Positions 1 to 12,209 of a DNA stretch of 64,000 nucleotides are shown here, in pieces. Within the stretch, counting starts at the first letter, position 1, and each line of letters begins with the position of its first letter. The stretch is from Monosporascus cannonballus. Taxonomy: Eukaryota; Ascomycota; Sordariomycetes; Xylariales. The DNA lies in assembly GCA_004154925.1 (NCBI GenBank), contig QJNS01000061.1:186001-250000 (forward strand), in the 5' to 3' direction. The translations under genes were made by a program, and so were the position numbers. The notes beneath the pieces are model-generated. The model was given only the letters and a program-made list of their open reading frames with translations. It was not told the DNA's origin and did not search any database.

Positions 1-1667
1 AATAATTTTGGTCATTACATTGGTACCTAGCTCCTACCAAATCAGTATCATGATACATAAGATCCGCGCCAGAGTATGCTTGGAATAGAAACCTAATTTA
101 ATGATCAGTTAAGGCCACGAGATGGGTTCGAATTTATGGGCCGGGGACTAGGGGGGTGTTCCTCGTGACCGACTTATATCGTGATCTTCATTGACTACAA
201 ACCAAGAGAAAGATAACCAAAACTGGGCTTTCACGTACGTAAACTGTGCTGGACAAAATATTCGTGAAACGTGGTTATTTAGATAAGTACGTTACAAAAG
301 GGTACGGTAGAGGTTCTTGTTTTTTTCAAGTCGCCCTATTTGCGAGGTGAACAGAAGCTCTCTGCTTCAGAATTTCCGGTAGTGTTTAGACGACTGTTTC
401 GAGCTCTCATCTGCCTCTTGTCATAATTACATGATTTTGGCCGCATGTAGCTAGGTACAAGTTCTGTTAGTCACTTTTAATGCTTCCTTGGTGTGCATAC
501 GCCTTCACTTAAAATTTTTCGATGATTAAGCCACAAGATCAAAACAGCATATCTGAGTCCATGTGCCTTGGTGCTATCTTAGAGAAGCACCGAGAGTAGA
601 GAAGCACCGTCTGAAGGGGATTCCAACACGGCTGGAGTTAAGCCTGCATAATCTACGCGCAAGAAGCATGGCAAAAATGTGTGATTATATAGTATAAAGT
701 TCAGTTGAATCTAAGTAAACTTAAACAAGTTGACCTATATCTTCCCGTTGAGCAGGTACACTTCTCCCCTATTTGCAGGCGATAAGTGATGTGTAATTTC
801 AAGATCTGTGTTCAACCTTACACGTATTGGGCTGTACAAGCGTAAAGAGATATCAACAGTATAGAAGTACCCAGAAGTTTCATGTAGGAATGATGGAATA
901 CATGGTGCATGTTTATGGTGGAATGGTATGATAGTCTGTCGGACAGTAGGTTAAGATGCTAACTATAAAATAGCCAAAGGACTTCACTACTGTAATGTGT
1001 TCAAAAGCTGTAGTGAGTAGTCACTCCAGCGACGAGGCAGGCCGAAAAGCGTACAGTTATGCCTTCCCTTTCCTTATACAGAGGCTTGCTTGGGTCTCTA
1101 CCGTATCAACCTTCTCTCTCGTATAAATGCGCTTAAGGGCGCTGGATCGCATGCAATTTCTTTTGGAAGATATTATCAAGAGGTGTTGTTAACATATTGA
1201 GAGCAATAGAAGGGGATAAAAGTCCCCCGCAATGCACCTGGATAATCCTAACAACTGACAAGACATCAAATAGACCCACAAACGTATTAACAGCTCAGGC
1301 AACCAAAATGCTTTAAACTGAGTGACGAACAATGGGCTTGTATTTCTGTTATCAGTATACTAGACGATGCCCCACCAGCCATGCGACAGGTAAATGTGCG
1401 CCCTCTGTGACAGAACCGTCGTTCTGTTGCTAACCAAGAGTAGCGCTGGATCCCTCAGCTGTTCATGAACAAGTTGGGTTGTTTATTCGCAACATAAAGA
1501 CTCGGACCTCGACCCTCTTTGTGGCCTCCTTCAACTCATCTACTATTCACCGTCAATACGATAGCAAACGGACAACAGATTATCTTCCAGACGGATCGGA
1601 AAGACGGAACCGAGGGCGCCTCGGTATCACTACTCTAATTGAAAAGGCGGGGCGTAATCCTTCCGAG
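1..1667. other. gene-free stretch upstream of the F-box/ankyrin gene
   Basis: No long reading frame with an ATG start and no convincing exon chain is visible on either strand. Composition is ordinary, roughly 43-45% GC by eye, with no RIP-like AT enrichment. A GGTTCGAAT string near 124-132 resembles a tRNA B box but lacks a partner A box and acceptor stem. The last few hundred bases presumably hold the promoter and 5' leader of the gene starting at 1668. Confidence 0.6.
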
Positions 1668-3209
1668 ATGGACTTCCGCAGCATTGCAAAGCGCGGAGGC
1701 GAACGGCTCGCGCAGCAGTTCCCCAAGCGACAAAAGCGCACTGCCCCCAACCAGAGTCGGCAAGATGACGGGTCCCAAGGGCAACCTGTCCGCAATATCG
1801 CCAAACGCGCAGGTGAAGATTCGGAAACACCCGCTCCTAAGCGACATAAAATAGACTATAACTCAAAAGAGGCTCAAGGGGATGACGAACTCCGAGGACA
1901 ACCTCGATACCAAACTCGTTCCAAGATCCCGCCTTCTCAACGTCCTCCATTTCTTTGGCCTCTCCAAGGTGAATATCGGCCGCCACTAGGTCCCCAGAGA
2001 GATCTTTTCAGCCTGGCCCGCAAGACTTTCGGCGAAATCATAGCTCACCTCGATGCGGCCGGGCAGGCACAACTGGCCAGAGCGGAGCCCTTAACCGTCT
2101 TGGGACAGAGGGTCCAACACTACAATTTGGATGCCGATAATCCAGTATTTCGGGATGTTGGGCCCAGAATGGATCCACAAGAGACCAGGCCTCTCCTTCT
2201 TTGGTGCATTCAAAATGGGACTCCTCAGCGCATTATTGGTGACATTGTCCTAGCATATAAGGGGGATAATCCACAGCCTTTTGATTCGATATGGCGGAAT
2301 ATCTACCCGACAGCCAAACCGCCGCTCCATGTGGCCATCGAATCCGGTCGAGCGAATGTGGTTGAGCTTCTTCTAGACATGGGGGGTGACTCCAATGTAA
2401 AATTCTCGCTTGATGATTTTAACATGTGCTTCCATTCGGGAAGTCCTCATCCGACATGTGCTAGCTATATGAAGGGCCAGCCTCAACCGTTGTGCATCGA
2501 TGCAATGAGACGCGCTTTTATGAGCGCGAAGATGCATGGCCGTGATCGGTTTGGGACATGTAGAACTGGACCCGGACTGTACACGGCCGAGGATTCCATG
2601 CTCGCGCTACTGCTACACGGTGCACAGATCAATATTTTCGATCAGGACGGTGAGATCACGGAAGACTTCAATGATCTTCTAAAGCTGAAATATTCCAGAG
2701 TCCTCAAGACTGTGATCGACCCAGTACTTGCTATGGCCGTCACTGACCCGCGAAGGGTACAGCTCTCTCGTCAGCTTGGCGAAATTCTTTTCAGGGCTGC
2801 TTACTGCTATGTTGATCAGCATGAATATGACGTCGACAATATCATATACCCCGGTGCCCTTTGGAAGGCGGAGGAAGTGACGCGCAATGCTACGGAGTTC
2901 TGGGACGCTGCGGCGCATTGGCTGGGGAAGTTGGGGGACGACGAACTGCGCGGCTTTCAGATGTACTTCATGTTTGCCCTACAGGTAGAGGACCGGCAGA
3001 TCAACTTCTCGAAGGCCCTGTTCAGAACTCTAAGAAGGCTAGCCAAGGAGCAAGTCTCGTTCACGAAATATCCCGCCTGGGCTCCCCAACACTTCCAGGG
3101 CATCCTGTTTCAAAGCGCGACCAAGAATGATGCCACTAAGACCGTCAGCTGGCTCAAAAAGAGGCGTTGTCAGAGGGGTGACGTTAATGATCATCCTCCG
3201 AGACCCTAA
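1668..3209 (+). CDS. F-box-like / ankyrin-repeat protein
   Basis: This single-exon frame encodes 513 residues. The frame is open further upstream, from about 1479, but the first ATG is at 1668 (context CCGAGATGG), so I start there. The N-terminus (residues 1-90) is basic and low in complexity, with KR-rich clusters (KRQKR, KRHK) that could be nuclear localisation signals. Residues about 111-141 look like a degenerate F-box helix pair (LFSLARKTFGEIIAHLD, then an LARAEPL segment). Residues 218-241 form one good ankyrin unit (PPLHVAIESG, then VVELLLDMGGD). The rest has no recognisable motif. Proteins with this arrangement are abundant in filamentous ascomycetes and probably act as substrate adaptors of SCF ubiquitin ligases, which is inference here. 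Substrate and regulation are unknown. The frame has no stops and biased codon use, so I take it as a real gene. Confidence 0.7.
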   Translation: MDFRSIAKRGGERLAQQFPKRQKRTAPNQSRQDDGSQGQPVRNIAKRAGEDSETPAPKRHKIDYNSKEAQGDDELRGQPRYQTRSKIPPSQRPPFLWPLQGEYRPPLGPQRDLFSLARKTFGEIIAHLDAAGQAQLARAEPLTVLGQRVQHYNLDADNPVFRDVGPRMDPQETRPLLLWCIQNGTPQRIIGDIVLAYKGDNPQPFDSIWRNIYPTAKPPLHVAIESGRANVVELLLDMGGDSNVKFSLDDFNMCFHSGSPHPTCASYMKGQPQPLCIDAMRRAFMSAKMHGRDRFGTCRTGPGLYTAEDSMLALLLHGAQINIFDQDGEITEDFNDLLKLKYSRVLKTVIDPVLAMAVTDPRRVQLSRQLGEILFRAAYCYVDQHEYDVDNIIYPGALWKAEEVTRNATEFWDAAAHWLGKLGDDELRGFQMYFMFALQVEDRQINFSKALFRTLRRLAKEQVSFTKYPAWAPQHFQGILFQSATKNDATKTVSWLKKRRCQRGDVNDHPPRP

Positions 3210-5347
3210 GCTATACGCAGCAGTAATCTCAGGGTCACCGGGTGTTTGATGACGAAGTCAAGCTGCCATTATATTCCTTCCACGGAACCATAAAGCGGGT
3301 GTCGCCTTTAGAAAAGTGTTCTCAGTCGGGACGAACTGACATCACTCGTTACCTGTGGAATCTCATGCGGATCTTGAATTACTTCCCCCAGCCTCTGTCT
3401 TATCGTTGGTTACGGTTGTGTTTACCCCTTTGTTTATTTGTTTCTTGTTCGCTGTTTTCATGTTTCTTGCCTCCTTGTTTGAATCTTTTTTGTTACTCTG
3501 TCATTGTTTAGTCGTGTTTTGTTAGGACTGCAGGTGCCCGTTGCGGGTATGGAATCAATAGGTAGCCTTCAAGACGATGAATCTAGCCGTCATGACCGTT
3601 CAGATTTAACTATTCGCTCCCTTCCATTTACTTAACCGTCATGTGTTTATGTTAGCAGAATGATTCGCTATTGCACCAGGCCTTCTGTAAAATTTGTTGT
3701 AGATTTAACCGCCCCCAGACACTTGCAAATGGCCTCCTCGTTCACTTGCGACAAACTTCTTTGGGCAACCATATGACATGTCTGTTTCGCCAGCCTTGGT
3801 GCCGAAGTTGTTGTTGCTATGAGCGGCATTCTCGGTTCAATAAACCGTCCCCCTGACAATTGGTGTACGTGCATATCGTAGTCCCTACCGCTGTCTTGTT
3901 CTCCGTACCGCCGTCAGTAACGCCAACTACTACCTGGCGTTCCGTAACATCATGCAACTGATGCCCATCTTTCCTAGTCCAGTTTGCTCTCTATTTCAAA
4001 CGACCTAATTTCATGATAGCCTAAGATACTGAGCTCCGTATTTCGCCGCATTTTGGGGTGAAATAGGGGGCAAGGTTTCTCACTGCTATCACAGACGTGC
4101 TATAGGAAGATGAATTGAAATTCAATCTTGGAGCAAAGCGAGTGAGCTTCGCCCAACTCATGTTCTAACTAATCACGACACGGCACTTACAATAGGGGTT
4201 AGGGGATCACCTATTCCCCTTCTCAGAGTCCGCCCCTATTTCTACGTGAGCAAGAAACTCGATGGTCACTTGATGATGTGACAACGACTATGGACATACT
4301 TCGGAGATCTAACACGTGATTCGTTGTAGTGACTCAAGATCATGTTGTTGATGTCTCGCCCCTGGGAAACAATTAGGAAAAACTCCGAGTTTGCCCCGGA
4401 TGCCCCGAGAACTAGTATTACGTCTGCGTTGCAAGTGGAAACGACGTCAACACTCATTATCTATGAAATCCATTCAATAACGTCATTAATGTAGAGAATG
4501 TTACAGTGTCTATGGATATTGGCTCCAGATTTCTCGTTATGCTATTTTACTGGTTCTCTCAAGGCTTGTTTGTCCATTTGATCCAGTAAGACTCTATAAT
4601 ATGTTCGCGTGCGTCATTATCTGCCCTGTGTTGGCTACATCGTCAAGTTCCAATCAACGACTTCGTACCAATCTTTTCGATTGTCTTATTAAGCAGCCAC
4701 ATTATCTCATGCTGGATTCCCGTATATCTGCCGAATGCTAGAAGGCCTTCGGCCCTACCGGTGCTTCGGCATCGGGACTAGGCGCGGCCCGCATCTCATA
4801 TTTTGTGGGCAGTACGGGGCTCAGTAAACATTGCCCCTATCTCCTAGGAACAAGTTTGGTTCCGTTATTTGTTGTAGTTTGCGGGTCTATGACGCCGATT
4901 TCTGGGAGTTTTAGACTCATAGTCTGGTAGCGTTTCACTCGGCTTCGCCCCTCCCTTTTAGCAGCATGCGAACAAATATTGGATTTCTTCTACGGCAAGA
5001 TTGCATGGTCTTAGTAACATCTACCGGCCATGCCGTCTCCGCCATGACCCGTCCGATAATGCACCACGATCAGGTTCGGGATGGGATATGCTGTGACGAC
5101 ATCCTGCTGCAATCGCTGCGAGCATGAAGCACTATAAACCGGTCTATAAAGGGGATGATATCCCTAGTGTCATCAAAACGATCACCAGTTCTACAGAATC
5201 GTCTTGCCCAACACATAGGAAGAGCCTAGCAATCTCTCCACGTCCACTTCTTAGCATCTAGGACCGAGTTAACCACGGGTACACCGAAAGTTCTGTAACC
5301 CCATCCTCTTGATTTTCTCATTCAAGGTGAAAAAAAAGTGTCGGAAA
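3210..5347. other. gene-free stretch between ankyrin gene and GMC pseudogene
   Basis: Only short frames occur; none has a recognisable domain. A frame at 3242-3511 is rich in Leu, Cys and Phe and follows the T-rich 3' flank of the ankyrin gene, so I treat it as chance. A G/C-rich imperfect inverted segment lies around 4741-4795. The last 100-150 bases should contain the promoter of the GMC gene. Confidence 0.55.
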
Positions 5348-7153
5348 ATGGACACCGGAGTCCAGTCCATCCATGAGTTTGACTTCATCGTCGTAGGAGG
5401 TAAGAGAACCGCCCGGATATGTCCTGTGAAGCTGTCAGATGATGGACTTGGCTCATTTTGTCCCAGGGGGTACCGCAGGTTGCGCCGTCGCTGGTCGGCT
5501 GGCCGAATCTCCGAAGGTTCAGGTCTTGGTTATTGAGGCAGGGATCGGAAACCCCCAGGATGTGGACGCGATCACAACACCCGCTCGCGCTTTCGAACTG
5601 TGGGATAGCAAGTACGACTGGGCTTACAAAACGACCATGATCGACCGTCCAGAATACACTCGCGTTGAGAAACCAAACACACGCGGCAAGGCTCTAGGTG
5701 GTTCTAGCTGCCTGAGCTATTACACTTGGATCCCAGGATCAGCCAGCACCTTGATGACTGGGCAGCCTACGGCGGAGAGGAGTGGAACTAGGAGAACTGT
5801 CGCCAGTACCTATACAAGCCCGCAACGTATCACGATGATAAACATGATCATAGCGAGGAGCTGGCGTACATCGGTGCTGGTGGGCCCATCCCTGTCTCTC
5901 ATTCGGATCTCGTTCCGGAAATTGCGGGCTTCCGCGATGCGCTCACCAAGGCCTGGACGAGCAAGGGTGGCGAGCTGACCAACGATGTCCATAACGGAAC
6001 GATGCGCGGTCTCCGGAAGTGCACCACCAGCATCTACAACGGAAAGCGGTCTTCGAGCTGGATGTACCTCGAAGGCAAGAAGAACGTCACGGTCCTCTCG
6101 AAGACCAATTCCAAGCGCTTGTTCATCGATGAAGTTACGAAGAAGTGTCTCGGCGTGGAAGTTCTTCTACCTAACGGTGAAACTCACAGCTTCAGGGCCA
6201 AGCACGAGACTATCGTCTCTTCCGGCGTCTTTGAGAGCCCCAAGCTGCTTATGCTGAGCGGCATCGGTAGACAAGCCGACCTCGCGAAGTTCAATATTAA
6301 AACGATCGTTGACTCGGCTCATGTGGAGCAGAACCTGCTTGACCACCCGATCCTTGCGCACGTTTTCCGTCTCGACGACGGAAACGGCCTTGATCACCAC
6401 CTGCTCCGCGCAGGGCTTGAGCACGACGCGGCAGTGAGTGCTTACCGCTGGGAGAACAAGGGCCCCTACACCTCAGGGCTTCTCGAATTAGTAGGTCTAC
6501 CGCGTATCGACGATCGCCTCATGAAGTACCCTGAGTATGTCGCGGCCAAGGAGGCCAACGGAGGCCTGGATCCCTTTGGTCCTGCAGGACAGCCCCATTT
6601 CAAGATCGACTTCGTGCCCATGTTCGCCAACGCATTCCAATGGCACATCCCGACTCCCCCTAGCGGCGACTATATGACTGTCATCGTAGATCTCCTGCGA
6701 CCTCAAAGCAGGTTGGGCACGGTCTAACTAAACAGTGTTGACCCGCTGGTGCAACCCAAGATCAACCTGAACTTCTTCGCCAATGACCTGGACATCCTTG
6801 CTCTACGGGAGGGCATCCGCTGGGTCGACGACGTCCTGATGACTGGCGAAGGGATGAAAGACATAATCAAAGAAGACTACCCGTGGCCGATGCCGAGGAC
6901 TTCAGACGCGGCCATGGATAAGATGATCCTGGAGAGATCTCAGACGGGCTTCCATCCCTGTGGAAGCACTCGGATGGGCCTGAACATCAAGCAAGGTGTA
7001 GTTGATGGTAAGCTCCGGGTGTTCGGCGTCGAAAAGCTTCGCGTCATCGATGCGTCCGTCATTCCGGTCATTCCCGACTGCCGAATCCAGAATTCGGTTT
7101 ACATGATTGCGGAGAAGGTTCGTCACTCTATTGTCAACAGAATGATTCAGTAG
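5348..7153 (+). pseudogene. GMC oxidoreductase pseudogene (AA3-like), one frameshift and two stops
   Basis: The gene starts at ATG 5348 with a 52-base first exon. A canonical intron (GTAAGA...CAG, 5400-5466) restores the FAD-binding fingerprint VVGGGTAGCAVAGRLAE across the junction. The second GMC signature (RGKALGGSSCLSYYTWIPGSA) follows. A single base is then missing near 5752: reading jumps frame so that the conserved DDW-containing segment and everything after it lie in another frame. In that frame a TAG sits at 5789-5791 and a TAA at 6725-6727, with clearly homologous protein on both sides. The C-terminal catalytic region (GFHPCGSTRMG, then IQNSVYMIAEK) is intact and ends at 7153. GMC enzymes oxidise alcohols, sugars or choline with FAD; the substrate cannot be read here. 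The conserved Asn in IQNSVYM stands where many members have the second catalytic His/Asn. Three independent lesions favour a true pseudogene over a sequencing error. Confidence 0.85.
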
Positions 7154-7959
7154 CTAACTCTGGCATCTCAGGGCGCGGATATGATCAAAGCGGACTACCC
7201 GGAGTTATACTCTTGAGCGCCAACCGGCATATTGACGGCGGATGATGTTCTCAAATAGGTTCATGTTTTACGCAAGCGACTTACCCGCCAAGCCCTGAGA
7301 TAAGCCTGGTAGGGCTTGCAACGGCCAAACCTCCTCTTAATTTTTCTCTTACACATAATCATAAACATGGTTTTCTTTTTATACCTGATAGCCAACGTTC
7401 GGTTTCCTTAATATAATACAGTATTCTGCGACGACCAGAGCACTCGTGGAACGGACAATAAGCAAGCTAGACACTTGGTCTCCTTGAGTGAATGAAATTT
7501 AGCGGACTCCTTCGGAGGTTGCCGAGCGTTCTGTACCGAGACTCTTGATCTTGTGTAGCTACAATGCTGGGACGCTGATTAGCTGTAGTGGCCCCCCTAC
7601 TCGTATAATGACCGGCTTAGCGTTCACAAGGATGTAAAGTTGACAATAGGTTAGGGCTGGGGGAGTTGATGGCCAAGGAAAGAAGTTATTGGAGGCTGGG
7701 AACCGTTCATCAACAGAAGTTATCTTGACAATCAGTTCATTAAACAGACGACTTAAAGTGCCGACTATGGCCATATGCTGGTAGCGGTTGCTGATCAGTG
7801 GCACGAGTTGGAGATATTGATTAGTGCTGCAACTGAATATAGCAATTATTGGGCCGAACATCTCGACACGCATGTAAGAGACATTGGCTGAGTCTGTCCC
7901 GCAAGGCATCTTTCATCGGTGTGAAAATGAAGAAAATAGTATGCATGAAATAATTAGCA

Positions 7960-8026
7960 CTCGGCTCACCGGCTGACCGGGTCAGCCGAGCACACCCGCC
8001 GTTCTAGGCAGGTCCGTCAGCCGGCT
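7960..8026. repeat. GC-rich inverted repeat cluster
   Basis: CTCGGCT at 7960-7966 is complementary to AGCCGAG at 7984-7990, giving a stem with a GC-rich loop that itself contains GGCTGACC. A third related unit (CAGCCGGCTCGG) follows near 8014-8026. The cluster stands out from the surrounding average-GC sequence. It could be a protein-binding palindrome or a remnant of a small inverted-repeat element; no adjacent gene start supports a promoter role. Confidence 0.4.
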
Positions 8027-8804
8027 CGGCCTTATCTCCTGGGCAGTGATCGGCAGAGCCTCGAACCAACCCATTGGATCTAGACCGCCCTTCCCCTCCG
8101 ACCCCTCGGACAAATGTGCGCTTCTGTACGCAACTCTATCTCACGAGGAGCGAACTCTGGAGATTAGAGGGGAGTACAAGTCCGCCCGTGTCACCGGGGG
8201 TAGATCAGGTGATTGGAGGAGGCATGGTTCCCTTACGTTGGATGTTAGTGTGGCTGGAGGATATAAGGGGAATTCCTCGCAGGTTTTTACGTAGATAATC
8301 GAACGAAGGTGGCGAAATGAAGTAAGTGGTGGGGGCAAATAGGGCGTGAACATGCATGTAATAGCAACAAGCTCAGATAAATGATAAAGGGCGTACTCCG
8401 TGAGCTCAATATATGGATGGTGACATTGTTAGACTTCGGCTTTCTTAGGGCATTAGAGTTTGCTTAGGGGCAGAACGTTCGAGGACCGCCAAGGCGGGCC
8501 AGAAGTTCGCAGGAGGGTATTCCAAGGGGTCGGGAACAAGATGGACAAAGACCCGGACAGAGGCATCCCGCTTCGGAGCCGGGCTGCTGGAACGTCAAGA
8601 TGTCGCGTAGAAGACTCAAGAGCGCGTTTTTGCAAATGGATTGACAGGGTACGGGTCCTCGGCGAGGGCTGTCGGCATGTCTATTTTGTTTCATCAACTC
8701 GCTGATAGTCACCACTCACTGGCCAGCGGGGGCAGCAAGCAACCGGGAGGACAGGGCAGCACAGGATACGTGACAGGGTTCTGGCGTGACGTGACGTGAT
8801 ATGA

Positions 8805-8826
8805 CTTGATTTGATTTGATTTGATA
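8805..8826. repeat. TTGAT short tandem repeat
   Basis: About four copies of a 5-base unit (TTGAT/TTTGA), preceded by a related GTGAC/GTGAT run. It is a simple microsatellite with no visible coding role. Confidence 0.7.
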
Positions 8827-11672
8827 AGCATGCTCCAGAAAAAAACATCAGGCCCTCACAGGCTGCGCGCAGACGCGAGATTTTCGTATCGGGAATGATG
8901 GGGATATAATAGGATAGGATATCTTCGTGCATGTACACGTTCCTACCTGGTATGCATGTACTATGTATCTGGAGTTGTAGGGGTACGAGATTGGCGGATA
9001 CGGAGATGCGATGCTGTTAGCTGCTAACGTTCATGAGCATGGAGAGCTCTCAGAGCTCCTGACAATCCCACGTACGCAACATCAGCAAGACGCGAAGTAA
9101 ATGCCATGATTGTGATAAAATTTAATGTTACACAATATGCCTACAGGCTTCCTACTCAAGACAGTCTTTATCGTCATAAAGTTGCCTCCCGAGCCTGCCG
9201 CTTGGTTCCCCGTGGCTTCCAATGATCACCGCGCTTTAACCCCGCGCCCGCCCGACTCTGTAACCAGTCGCTAGACCTGCTGCAAGTAATATGTGAGATG
9301 CATATCTCAAAAAGGACTAGAAGGAGCTTCCTATGGCATATTGCTACGTACCTAACTTACGTGGACGCAAACTCAATTTTAAGTCCGAGTTACTCACGCA
9401 CGAGTAGCTGAGGCCCGACGTTGACAAACCCCCTTTAACTGCTTCTTCCTTCCAGTCACGGGTTTTCAGAGATTCAGGGAAATGGTTTCACGGATACAAC
9501 CGGAAGAAGAAGAGGCGACTTTTACTGCTGGATCCTAGCTGAACCCTGGCGGAAGTTGTGGCGCTTTTATTAGCATCGACTGACTAACGGCAAAAATGCA
9601 GATCTGCTAAAACTCCGGGGCCTCAGTTAATGTCTCGCAGGCATAGCTTCATTAGGTCTTTAGCCCCGTCTTGTAATCCTACGTAAGATAAGAGGCAGGC
9701 GTGAGATGACAAGTGCTGCGACCCTTTGTCTTTTAAAGCAGATGCGCTTGATGAGACCCAGTACTCAGCAGTGAATATCTACTTTCTGCAACCACAGCCT
9801 TCAACACACCGAAAAGGTACGTACCCAGCGACCTAATTAGGACTATAGAATCGGTTCCACGGAGTTATCTTTATCGAATCATGGGGGCTATCTGCTAAGG
9901 TTGCCAGTTCCGGCAGCCAATGTGTGATTGAGCAATGGGAGTGAGGAGTCGCTGAGGTCATACCCGTCCGCACTCGGTTCATGCCTATTCCACACGGCGG
10001 TACGAAGTATAACTCGCTATATCTTTCGGTTGTGTTTCGGATGCCTGGCACAGCCTCCCGAGACAGTACCGGAAAGGCTAAAAAACAATGCCTAGGATGG
10101 ATCGTTGACGATTCCAAATCTCCAAAGGAAGACACTCCGCAATGCCCCTTTTGTCCCTTTCTATATGACCACGTAGAGGCAGCAAGTGGTGCATTCCGGA
10201 TTCAGTTCGCGTCCCACTGTGCCATGTTAAATGCCTTACCGCTGCCCGAATGCCCCACTATCCGCTAGCATCTCTTAAGAGAGCGACTATCTGGAGCTAA
10301 TTAGCACCGCAACCTCGCCAGACAGGAATAAGGCTGAGGCCATCACATACGCTTCAGGTGACGGGGAATACCAGAATCCATAAGAACCAACAGCAGGTAG
10401 ATGCAGACGACATGATGAGATTTCCGGGCGCTACAGCGAGGCCCATTGTCTCATGTTACATAGACCTCCTCACCGACCCCGTTTCGTCGAAGAGCGCGCC
10501 GTCTAACGTGCCCAGATCGACTCCTCTTGTTTAGTGCTAACGAGGCCCTTCGTTGAGCTCACATCATGAGCGCAGCGAGCAATAAAATACTATTCCGGAG
10601 AGCACCGAACGTAAACGGAACTAAGATGCTTAACCGAACATCTAGTCCTCGTCTCATAGGGTTTAAGCTCAATGCTGATGCTGCTGTCGGTCCTTGACTG
10701 AAGTCCGCAGTTAGGATTCATCAATCATCGATTGAGTGAGGGGCCTACCGGAAAGCCCGCTCTGCTAAGTAATGCAGTCCGCGCCCTATAGGCCGGTCTG
10801 TCGGCCCACCCCACTGAGACGACATGTCTATGGCGAAATCGTATATACGCGTAGGTTGCAAGCCACATCGAAGAGAATTGTTGCTAGCTACTAGCAAAGC
10901 TGAATGTTGAGTTGCCCTACGCACGGAGCCTAGGTAGCCTAGTGGCCTTCCCGCCATTGTAAAATTCCGCCAGCGCCGCGCCCTTCCCTGCAAATTCGCC
11001 CTAAAAGTGAGCGCATTGTCAGGCTCTGTAGGATACATGCTGGGGCTGCTAAAACAGGTAGAACGGCAAAGTGCAACCAGCTTCTCCACCTTTGCAAAAG
11101 GACCATTAAGTTCGCCCTCATATGAAGTACTTCGCAGGTACCATCTTATGTAGAATGCCTATACTGCTTGGTGAAGTTGCTACCTACAGTACCTGCTGCA
11201 ACTGCTTTACCCGCCGCCGCCGCCGCAGTGATCAGCAAGAGACGCTCCAGTCAGCCAGCCCAATCTGAACCTAACGTACTTAAGTAGGTACCTAATAACT
11301 AGACCCACCGACTGCCTGACACCAAAATTGGAGCGGATTGGAGAATCATAAGGGCCCATTTATTATTCATTTACTGCAGTTGCATTCCAGGCCAAACCCA
11401 CACCCCGTTCTCATCCCCGGCACAGCCCAAACATCAATTATCTCGCTCCCTCCCCCAAATCCTTCTTCCTTCCCCTACGAAACAATCCTCCCTCAGCGTC
11501 TACACTACACGCGTAATATTCACTTGACGACATTTTGCCTCGTCGTTCGAATACTTCGATATTCGACGATTGACGTCGTCTATTTCCCCCCTTCTTCTCT
11601 TTTTCTCCCATCATCACTCAATATATTCCTCCCTCCCCAATTGCTGAAGCAACCAATTCTTCCTGGGTTGAG

Positions 11673-11997
11673 GTAAGCGTATATTCCATTTCTCGGACTC
11701 TTTTCTTTGTCTCCTTCCAAGCAAGCGAGTTAGGTCTTATCTCCCCAGACTCCATTCCGAACCATCTGTACCAGCCTCTTACTCTGATTCACGTGCACAC
11801 TGTCCTCTCCCATACAAATGGAGAGGAAAATACTGCTATCAAAAGCTTCAAGTCTAAAGCCATCATCTTGACTTCTATCCCCATGCCTAAAGTGGGTACC
11901 CACCTGGAAAACAATTAGCAGACCATTATTCGCTTCACTGTTAATCACCTCGCCTTTACTGTTCTTCCATGAGGCAGCAAACCTTCAAACCTTTCAG
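11673..11997 (+). other. possible 5'-UTR intron of the casein kinase gene
   Basis: The region 11400-12200 upstream of the kinase ATG is pyrimidine-rich, as in long leaders of highly expressed fungal genes. A strong donor (GAG|GTAAGCG at 11673) and a pyrimidine-preceded acceptor (CCTTTCAG ending at 11997) could bound a leader intron. This rests on splice signals alone; no protein frame constrains it. Confidence 0.3.
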
Positions 11998-12209
11998 GCC
12001 TTCATCTGCCACGGCCTCTCAATCCAATAAGCTTTGGCCATGCTTGGTTCCTTTACCTTACTAACTTCTAGGCTTTAACCTAGATATCAAACAGATCATA
12101 CGAAACCTTACGGCCCACCTTACTTTTTTGCGTTGGGCCTCTTCCGACTTCTCAATCCAACAACCATATCAGACTGCTACTTCCGTTGACGGTCGGCCCC
12201 ACCATCAAC

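Larger units (their letters stand above)
7154..11337. other. 4.2-kb gene-free stretch
   Basis: No supported gene. Frames of 60-116 codons occur on both strands (for example minus 7559-7909 and plus 9981-10268) but show no domain, no exon partner and no coding-like codon use. The stretch holds a GC-rich hairpin near 7960, a short TTGAT tandem repeat near 8805 and a CCG tract at 11211-11226. I see no tRNA, CRISPR or transposon ends. Confidence 0.5.

Noticed and set aside
110..140. GGTTCGAAT string like a tRNA B box
   Set aside because: No A box at the right distance and no acceptor stem or anticodon arm could be drawn.
3242..3511. 89-codon frame rich in Leu/Cys/Phe after the ankyrin gene
   Set aside because: The T-rich 3' flank naturally translates into hydrophobic codons, and there is no ATG start.
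5030..5100. Segment with GTTCGGGATGGGA resembling part of a 5S rRNA
   Set aside because: Only a dozen bases match; flanking helices of 5S rRNA are absent.
7559..7909. 116-codon minus-strand ATG frame
   Set aside because: No similarity to any family I recognise and no neighbouring exons. Length is compatible with chance.
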